Under the pieces are notes generated by a model, which was not told the DNA's origin, did no database searches, and saw only the letters and a list, made by a program, of their open reading frames with translations. A DNA stretch of 19,074 nt. Source: Sphingomonadales bacterium (GTDB taxonomy: Bacteria; Pseudomonadota; Alphaproteobacteria; Sphingomonadales; Sphingomonadaceae). A program made the translations under genes and the position numbers. Within the stretch, counting starts at the first letter, position 1, and every line of letters starts with the position of its first letter. The stretch is from assembly GCA_025360285.1 (NCBI GenBank), contig JANYCM010000194.1, positions 1 to 19,074 of the forward strand, read 5' to 3'. Below are positions 6,886 through 11,936 of the stretch, in pieces.

Positions 6886-6925
6886 ATAAAGATAGCTTTA
6901 TATGATAGAATATATTGGAGTGCTG
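6886..6925 (-). promoter_or_regulatory. AT-rich leader of metK with a small dyad
   Basis: The 88-base gap between lnt and metK holds a strikingly AT-rich block of about 35 bases in otherwise GC-rich DNA. It includes the inverted repeat ATAAAG-ATAG-CTTTAT (6886-6901) and TATA-like strings read on the minus strand (TATATT, TATAAA). It is a plausible metK promoter and start-site region. I could not assign a -35/-10 pair with proper spacing, and I do not recognise a SAM or SAM/SAH riboswitch consensus. Confidence 0.35.
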
Positions 6926-8632
6926 CTAGGCCCGCCGTCGCCCGAGTGCCAGCCCGCCGCCCAGCATCAGCAGCCCGAACACCAGGCTGCTGCCATGGCC
7001 GGCCTGGGCGAACAGGGTTTCGGGCAGCGGCGGCGGCAGGGTGGCGGTGATGACGCCCATGCCGCCGGCGGGTTCGCGCGCCAGCACATTGCCATGCGCA
7101 TCGATGACGGCGCTGACTCCGGTGGGCGTGGCGCGGGCAACGGGCAGGCCTTCCTCGATGGCGCGCAGCCGCGCCTGGGCGAGGTGCTGGGGCGGGCCGC
7201 TGGGACCGAACCAGGCATCGTTGGAAATATTGGCGATCCACGCCGGGCGGTTGGCGGCATCGATGACGGCGCCGGGGAAGATGATTTCATAGCAGATCTG
7301 CACGCCGACGGGCGGCGCCCCCGGCAAAGTGAGCGTGCGCGGGCCGGGGCCGGGGCGGAAATCCAGATCGCCAGGCGCCAGCCGCGCCAGGCCGATCGCC
7401 GTCATCAAGGCGCGCGCCGGGACATATTCACCCAGCGGCACCAGATGCGCCTTGTCGTACCGGCCAAGGATACGCGCCTTGGCATCAAGGACGAACAGGC
7501 TGTTGGTCAGTTCCGTCACCTCGCCCCTGGCATCGCGGATGGCGGCGACCCCGCCGAACAGCAAAAGGTCCGTCGGACCGAGCACGGCGGCGAGGCGGGC
7601 GCGCAGCGCTGCGTCTTCCTCCACCAGCCCGAACACGGATGATTCGGACCACAGCACCAGCGCCCGCGGCCGCAGCAGCGCGCCGGCGTTGACGGGCTGG
7701 TTGGCGGGGGTTGCCTCGGCGGGCGGTGCTTCGGCTTCGGCATTCAAAGTGCCATCGCCGCTGGTATCGGCCGCGGCGGCGCCAATTTCACCGGTGCTGC
7801 CCAGATTGGTCAGCGCGGTTGCCGTGAGCCCAAGATAGGTTTGCAGATGGGCTTCCTCGGCACCCGGTTCATATTTCACATCCTGGCCGATATTGGGCTG
7901 GACGACGATCAGCGTGGGGTTGTCGCCAAAATAGGTCTCGCGGTTGCGGCCTTCGCCGATGACACCGCCAAGCACCACGAGCAGCCCGAGCAGCACGCCA
8001 AAGCCGCGATCGACAAGATCTGCCCCCGGCCTGACGATCAGCCACAGCCCGCCGCCGGCCAGCACGACAAGCCCCGACAGGCCGAGCGCACCACAAAATT
8101 CCGCCAGTTGCCCAACGCCCGGCGCCCCCAGCCAGACGGCACCGAGCGGGTTCCAGGCAAAACCGCTGAGCACCCAGCCGCGCAGCCATTCGCCCAGCAT
8201 CCACGCCGCCGCCAGCACCAGCACCCGGCCGATGGAGGCCGTGACCAGCCCGCGCGCGATGACGGCGGCGAGCGCGACATAGAGCGCCAGGAACATCGAC
8301 AGGCCGACGACCGCGACCCAGCCGAGCGCCGGCGGCATCTTGGCCTGGAAGGTAAAGGCCGTCGCGATCCAGCCCAGGCTGAAGGCGAACAGGCCCAGCC
8401 CGAACAGCCAGCCGACCAGCGCCGCATCACGCCGGCGCGGCGCCAGGTCGATCAGTGCGGCAAAACCCGCCACGGCGAGCAGTGTGACGGGCCAGGCATT
8501 GACCGGTTCAAAGCCAAGCGCCGCCAGCGCGCCGGCGGCGAGCGCCAGAAAGGGTCGGAGGAGAGATCGCACGCTGTAACGAATAGCGCGGAAACCGCCG
8601 TTTCGAGAAGCGGCAAGTTGCGACAATTTCAT
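6926..8632 (-). CDS. lnt: apolipoprotein N-acyltransferase
   Basis: Lnt is the inner-membrane enzyme that adds a third acyl chain to the N-terminal cysteine of lipoproteins after LspA cleavage. The 568-residue product has several hydrophobic segments in its first 220 residues, then a periplasmic nitrilase-like domain starting near LIVVQPNIGQD (241-251). The catalytic triad can be placed by motif: Glu330 in LWSESS, Lys394 in YDKAHLVPLGEYVP, and Cys447 in QICYEIIFP. NISNDAWFG (468-476) and a C-terminal transmembrane segment (about 547-563) complete the family pattern. Residues about 279-322 are a low-complexity Ala/Glu/Pro/Thr-rich insertion between the first strand of the domain and the Glu motif, making the protein longer than usual. 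The ATG at 8632 was used; a GTG at 8572 (VRSLLRPFLALAAG) fits the family N-terminus and would leave more room for divergent promoters. Confidence 0.95.
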   Translation of the reverse strand: MKLSQLAASRNGGFRAIRYSVRSLLRPFLALAAGALAALGFEPVNAWPVTLLAVAGFAALIDLAPRRRDAALVGWLFGLGLFAFSLGWIATAFTFQAKMPPALGWVAVVGLSMFLALYVALAAVIARGLVTASIGRVLVLAAAWMLGEWLRGWVLSGFAWNPLGAVWLGAPGVGQLAEFCGALGLSGLVVLAGGGLWLIVRPGADLVDRGFGVLLGLLVVLGGVIGEGRNRETYFGDNPTLIVVQPNIGQDVKYEPGAEEAHLQTYLGLTATALTNLGSTGEIGAAAADTSGDGTLNAEAEAPPAEATPANQPVNAGALLRPRALVLWSESSVFGLVEEDAALRARLAAVLGPTDLLLFGGVAAIRDARGEVTELTNSLFVLDAKARILGRYDKAHLVPLGEYVPARALMTAIGLARLAPGDLDFRPGPGPRTLTLPGAPPVGVQICYEIIFPGAVIDAANRPAWIANISNDAWFGPSGPPQHLAQARLRAIEEGLPVARATPTGVSAVIDAHGNVLAREPAGGMGVITATLPPPLPETLFAQAGHGSSLVFGLLMLGGGLALGRRRA

Positions 8633-8676
8633 GGCAGTCTTGCGCTGGCGCGGTGCCGCCGCCAGTGTCGGCCGTA

Positions 8677-9444
8677 ATGCCGCCCGATCCCGTCATAAGC
8701 TATCGCAGCGTGTCCGTGGTGCGCGGCGGCCATGCGATCATCGATGATGTGTCGCTGGCCATCGCCCGCGGCGATTTCGCGGCGCTGACCGGGGCATCGG
8801 GTGCCGGCAAGACGACGCTGTTGCGACTGGCCATTGCCATGGTTGCCGCCGATGCCGGGCAGGTTCTGGTCGCCGGCCGCGATGTTGCGACAACCGATCC
8901 GGCGGTCCTGCGGCGCAGCATCGGCTATGCCAGCCAGGGGGTCGGGCTGTTCCCGCACTGGACGGTGGCCGAAAACATCGCCGCCGTGCCCCGATTGTTG
9001 CAGCGCGAGCCGGCGTGGATTGCGGCGCGGGTGGCGGTGATGCTCGATCTGGTCGAACTGCCGCGCGCCTTTGCCGATCGGCTGCCGGCGCAGCTTTCGG
9101 GCGGCCAGGCCAGCCGGGTCGGCCTTGCCCGGGCGCTGGCGGCGGAACCGAAACTGCTGCTGCTCGATGAACCCTTTGGCGCGCTCGATCCCGAAACCCG
9201 CGCCAGCCTGGGCGATCGGCTGGTGGCGCTGCACCGTGACCAGCGCCTGACGACGCTGATGGTGACGCATGATCTGGCCGATGCCCTGCTGCGCGCCGAC
9301 CGGGTGGTGGTGCTTGACAAGGGCCGCATCGTCGCCGACGCGCCGCCCACCGTGCTGGTGACCCATCCGCACCCGGCGGTGCAGGCGCTGGTCGCCTCGC
9401 CGCTCGATCAGGCGCGGCGCATCGCGGCGCTGGTGGTGCCATGA
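8677..9444 (+). CDS. osmoprotectant-type ABC importer, ATP-binding protein
   Basis: This 255-residue ABC ATPase is of the quaternary-amine/osmoprotectant class (OpuCA/YehX/ProV relatives). Motifs in order: Walker A GASGAGKT at 39-46, Q-loop Gln87 in YASQGVGLFPHWTVAENI (the LFPH-TV-NI pattern is typical of this class), ABC signature LSGGQ at 140-144, Walker B LLLLDE at 160-165 with D-loop ALDPET, and switch His198 in VTHD. It ends soon after the core and has no C-terminal CBS pair, unlike many ProV/OpuCA proteins that sense ionic strength through it. The ATG at 8677 was chosen because homology begins immediately after it; a GTG at 8653 is possible. Its stop overlaps the start of the permease/binding-protein gene (ATGA), indicating coupled translation. 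The actual substrate (betaine, choline, carnitine or other) is not determined. Confidence 0.92.
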   Translation: MPPDPVISYRSVSVVRGGHAIIDDVSLAIARGDFAALTGASGAGKTTLLRLAIAMVAADAGQVLVAGRDVATTDPAVLRRSIGYASQGVGLFPHWTVAENIAAVPRLLQREPAWIAARVAVMLDLVELPRAFADRLPAQLSGGQASRVGLARALAAEPKLLLLDEPFGALDPETRASLGDRLVALHRDQRLTTLMVTHDLADALLRADRVVVLDKGRIVADAPPTVLVTHPHPAVQALVASPLDQARRIAALVVP

Positions 9445-11003
9445 CGGCGCAGTGGCAGCGCGCGCTCGCCATGCTGCCCGATCGGCTGGCGGCGCATCTG
9501 GGGGTCAGCGCGGCGGCGCTGGCGCTGGCGATCCTGGTGGCGGTGCCGCTGGTGCTGGCGATGGCGGCGCGGCCGCGGTGGCGCGCCCCTGTGCTGGCGG
9601 TGGCCGGCGTCATCCAGACGGTGCCGGCGCTGGCGCTGCTGGCGCTGTTCTACCCGTTGCTGCTGCTGGTCTCGCAGGCGACGCAGCGGCTGGCGGGTTT
9701 CGGCGTGCCGGCGCTGGGCCTGTTGCCGTCGCTGCTGGCGCTGTCGCTCTATGCGCTGCTGCCACTGCTGCGCGGCGGTGCCGATGGGCTGGCCAGTGTG
9801 CCGGCGGCCACCTTGGACGCCGCCGATGGCATCGGCATGACCCGGCGGCAGCGGCTGTTGCAGGTCGAACTGCCACTCGCCGCGCCGATCGTCATGGGCG
9901 GCGTGCGCATCGCTGCGGTGTGGACGATCGGCGCTGCAACGCTGGCCACTACCGTTGGACAAAAGAGCCTGGGCGACATGATCTTCGCCGGCCTGCAGAT
10001 CGAAGATTGGGCGCTGGTCGTCACCGGTTGCCTGGCGGCGGCGGCGCTGGCGATCATCGTCGATACGGCGCTTTGGCAGGCCGAAACCGGGCTGGCGCAG
10101 CGGCGGCGCGGCAAGGCGCTGTTCGGGCTGGGCATCATCGCGGCGCTTGCTGCCGGCGTCATCGGCTGGGACTGGCAGACCCGCGCCCCGGCGAGCGCCG
10201 CGCGCCCGGTGGTGGTTGGCGCCAAGAATTTCGGCGAACAATATATTCTCGCCGAACTGATCGCCGACCAATTGCGCCGCCAGGGCATCGCCGTCACCGT
10301 CCGGTCGGGCCTGGGCTCGGCGGTGGCGTTCCGCGCGCTCGCGGCTGGCGATATCGATGTCTACGTCGATTATACCGGCACGCTCTGGGCCAATGCGCTG
10401 GGCCGCAAGGACGCGGCCAGCCGCGAAACGATGCTCGCCGATCTGCGCCGCGACCTGCCGCGCCGTCACCATGTCGAACTGGCGGCGGCGCTGGGGTTTG
10501 AAAACGCCTATGCGCTGGCGATGCGGCGGACAGAGGCGCAGCGGCTGGGCATTGTCTCGCTCGCCGATCTTGCCGCCCGCGCCGGCCATCTGCGGCTGGC
10601 GACCGATACGGAGTTTCAGCAGCGGGGTGAATGGGCGGCGCTGCAACGCGGCTATGGTTTGAAATTCGCGCGGCTGACCGCCTATACGCCGACGCTGATG
10701 GTCCGCGCGCTGACCGGCGGTGACGCCGATGTCATCACCGCCTTTTCCAGCGACGGCCGCATCGCCGCCGATGACCTGCTGCTGCTGACCGATCCGCGCG
10801 CCGCGCTGCCGGCTTATGATGCCGTGCTGCTGGTCGGGCCGCGGCGGCCGGATCTGGCGGCGAAACTGGCCGGGCTGGCGGGGCGGATTCCGGTCAGCGC
10901 GATGCGGGAGGCGAATTGGCAGGTCGACCGCGATGCCGACAAGCAGACGCCGGCGCAGGCGGCGGCGTGGCTGGCGGCGAAGACGGGGTTGGGCGGGCGG
11001 TAG
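9441..11003 (+). CDS. fused permease / substrate-binding protein of an osmoprotectant-type ABC importer
   Basis: A single 520-residue protein joins the membrane subunit and the binding protein of a quaternary-amine-type importer. Residues 1 to about 215 are a short permease with hydrophobic helices at roughly 20-42, 50-77, 88-110, 150-172 and 192-210, and an EAA-like cytoplasmic loop (ADGIGMTRRQRLLQVELPLA, 128-147) that contacts the ATPase. A further transmembrane helix (about 226-243) leads to a periplasmic OpuAC/OsmF-type binding domain from residue 255 (VVVGAKNFGEQYILAELIAD; YVDYTGTLW at 308-316). Tethering the binding domain to the permease means no separate lipoprotein is needed. The same fusion logic is known in other Opu/ProWX-type systems. 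Translation starts at an ATG overlapping the ATPase stop by four bases. The usual aromatic-cage residues cannot be assigned by eye, so the ligand is open. Confidence 0.92.
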   Translation: MTAQWQRALAMLPDRLAAHLGVSAAALALAILVAVPLVLAMAARPRWRAPVLAVAGVIQTVPALALLALFYPLLLLVSQATQRLAGFGVPALGLLPSLLALSLYALLPLLRGGADGLASVPAATLDAADGIGMTRRQRLLQVELPLAAPIVMGGVRIAAVWTIGAATLATTVGQKSLGDMIFAGLQIEDWALVVTGCLAAAALAIIVDTALWQAETGLAQRRRGKALFGLGIIAALAAGVIGWDWQTRAPASAARPVVVGAKNFGEQYILAELIADQLRRQGIAVTVRSGLGSAVAFRALAAGDIDVYVDYTGTLWANALGRKDAASRETMLADLRRDLPRRHHVELAAALGFENAYALAMRRTEAQRLGIVSLADLAARAGHLRLATDTEFQQRGEWAALQRGYGLKFARLTAYTPTLMVRALTGGDADVITAFSSDGRIAADDLLLLTDPRAALPAYDAVLLVGPRRPDLAAKLAGLAGRIPVSAMREANWQVDRDADKQTPAQAAAWLAAKTGLGGR

Positions 11004-11015
11004 GCGGGGCTCCAA

Positions 11016-11039
11016 TTCCCTCCCCTTGCGGGGAGGGAA
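11016..11039. terminator. perfect 10-bp GC-rich hairpin between convergent genes
   Basis: TTCCCTCCCC, loop TTGC, GGGGAGGGAA form an uninterrupted 10-bp stem in the 40-base gap between the transporter stop (11003) and the lipoprotein stop (11044). The position between converging genes suits a bidirectional transcription terminator. There is no T-tract downstream; AAATATTTA follows on the plus strand. Its CCCTCCCC/GGGGAGGG arms resemble those of the element inside ileS, so it might instead be a dispersed palindromic repeat. Confidence 0.5.
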
Positions 11040-11043
11040 ATAT

Positions 11044-11466
11044 TTAGCCCGGAATCTTAACCTCAGCTCGTGCCGGATCGCGTGTCCCCGCCGGCGCTTC
11101 GATCAATTCGCGCACGAACGCACCCTTGTTGACCGTCGTCGTCTTGGGGTCGGCGGCCTGCGAGCGGATCGCCGGGTCGGTGTTCCCGGCGCCCGCCTTG
11201 TCGAGCAATTGCTGTTCGGCGGGGGATTTCGGCGGCGCCTTCACGCCGGGGCCGAACAACGCCTCCATCGCGGCGGACTGGGCGTCCTGGCCGGCGGCGC
11301 GAGGCGTACCGGGGCGCGGCGGCACCAGGTTGAAATCGCTGGGCACCACCAGCGGCGCATTGCGGCTGATCGCCAGTTCATCGGGCGCCTTGTGCGACCG
11401 CAGCCCGGTCTTGCCGCACGATACCAGCGCCAGCGAGGCGGCCGCCAAAATCCACAGGTTACGCAT
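11044..11466 (-). CDS. DUF3035 (BamF-like) outer-membrane lipoprotein
   Basis: The 140-residue product is a predicted lipoprotein: a short hydrophobic signal (NLWILAAASLALVSC) ends in a lipobox LVSC with the acylated Cys at residue 17. The mature part begins with GKTGLRSHKAPDELAISRNAPLVVPSDFNLVPPRPG, a pattern I associate with the alphaproteobacterial DUF3035 family; its member in Caulobacter, BamF, is part of the outer-membrane beta-barrel assembly complex. The rest is polar and rich in Ala, Pro and Gln, likely disordered. The ATG at 11466 has a GGGTGAG ribosome-binding site at good distance; a GTG at 11475 would overlap the lspA stop. It directly follows lspA, whose product should cleave its signal peptide. 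The role in barrel assembly is inferred from the family, not shown here. Confidence 0.82.
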   Translation of the reverse strand: MRNLWILAAASLALVSCGKTGLRSHKAPDELAISRNAPLVVPSDFNLVPPRPGTPRAAGQDAQSAAMEALFGPGVKAPPKSPAEQQLLDKAGAGNTDPAIRSQAADPKTTTVNKGAFVRELIEAPAGTRDPARAEVKIPG

Positions 11467-11471
11467 CAATC

Positions 11472-11936
11472 TCACCCTTTCGCCGGCTTCAAGGCCCGCA
11501 GCAGCAACAATAGCACACCGCCGCTTATCGCGGCATCGGCAACATTGAACACCCAGAAACTATGCGTGCCCCAGAAGAAATGCAGGAAATCGACGACATA
11601 GCCAAGCCGGATGCGATCCAGGATATTGCCCAGCGCGCCGCCCAGCACCAGCCCGAGCGCCAGCACATCGGCGCGCTGCGTCTCGCGCCCCATCCACCAG
11701 GCCACCGCCACCGCGATGACGGTGGTGGCGCCAACCAGCAACCAGCGCGACAATTCGGTGCCGCCCGCCAGCATGTTCATCGACACGCCGACATTGCCGA
11801 CAAACGTCAGCCGGAAGAACGGCAGCAGCTCGATAAAGCCGATCTGCGGCAGATGGACGATATTGACGATCCAGTATTTGCTGATCTGATCGAGAACAAA
11901 CACGGTGACAGCCAACGCATAACCCAGGCGCTTCAT
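11472..11936 (-). CDS. lspA: lipoprotein signal peptidase (signal peptidase II)
   Basis: LspA is the inner-membrane aspartic protease that removes signal peptides from diacylglyceryl-modified prolipoproteins, the step before Lnt. The 154-residue product has four hydrophobic segments (about 5-23, 64-82, 92-104 and 128-148). Conserved sites are Asp16 and Lys20 in LDQISKYW, Asn48 in GNVGVS, GNILDR at 103-108, and the catalytic pair Asp116 (GYVVDF) and Asp134 (FNVADA). The NVGVSMNML loop differs from the common N-x-G-A/V-S/A-F form by a Met in place of Phe. ATG at 11936 was chosen over an upstream extension because MKRLGYALAV starts the first membrane segment and overlaps the ileS stop by four bases (ATGA). 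It therefore appears translationally coupled to ileS and to the lipoprotein gene that follows. Confidence 0.96.
   Translation of the reverse strand: MKRLGYALAVTVFVLDQISKYWIVNIVHLPQIGFIELLPFFRLTFVGNVGVSMNMLAGGTELSRWLLVGATTVIAVAVAWWMGRETQRADVLALGLVLGGALGNILDRIRLGYVVDFLHFFWGTHSFWVFNVADAAISGGVLLLLLRALKPAKG

Noticed and set aside
6839..6925. SAM-type riboswitch upstream of metK
   Set aside because: The 88-base leader is short, and I could not find the conserved core or pseudoknot pairing of SAM-II or SAM/SAH classes.
9408..11015. 535-codon antisense frame and a 349-codon frame (9452-10501) over the fused permease gene
   Set aside because: The plus-strand protein has clear permease and binding-protein motifs and an ATGA overlap with the ATPase gene; the other frames are Arg/Gln- or Gly/Ala-rich noise.
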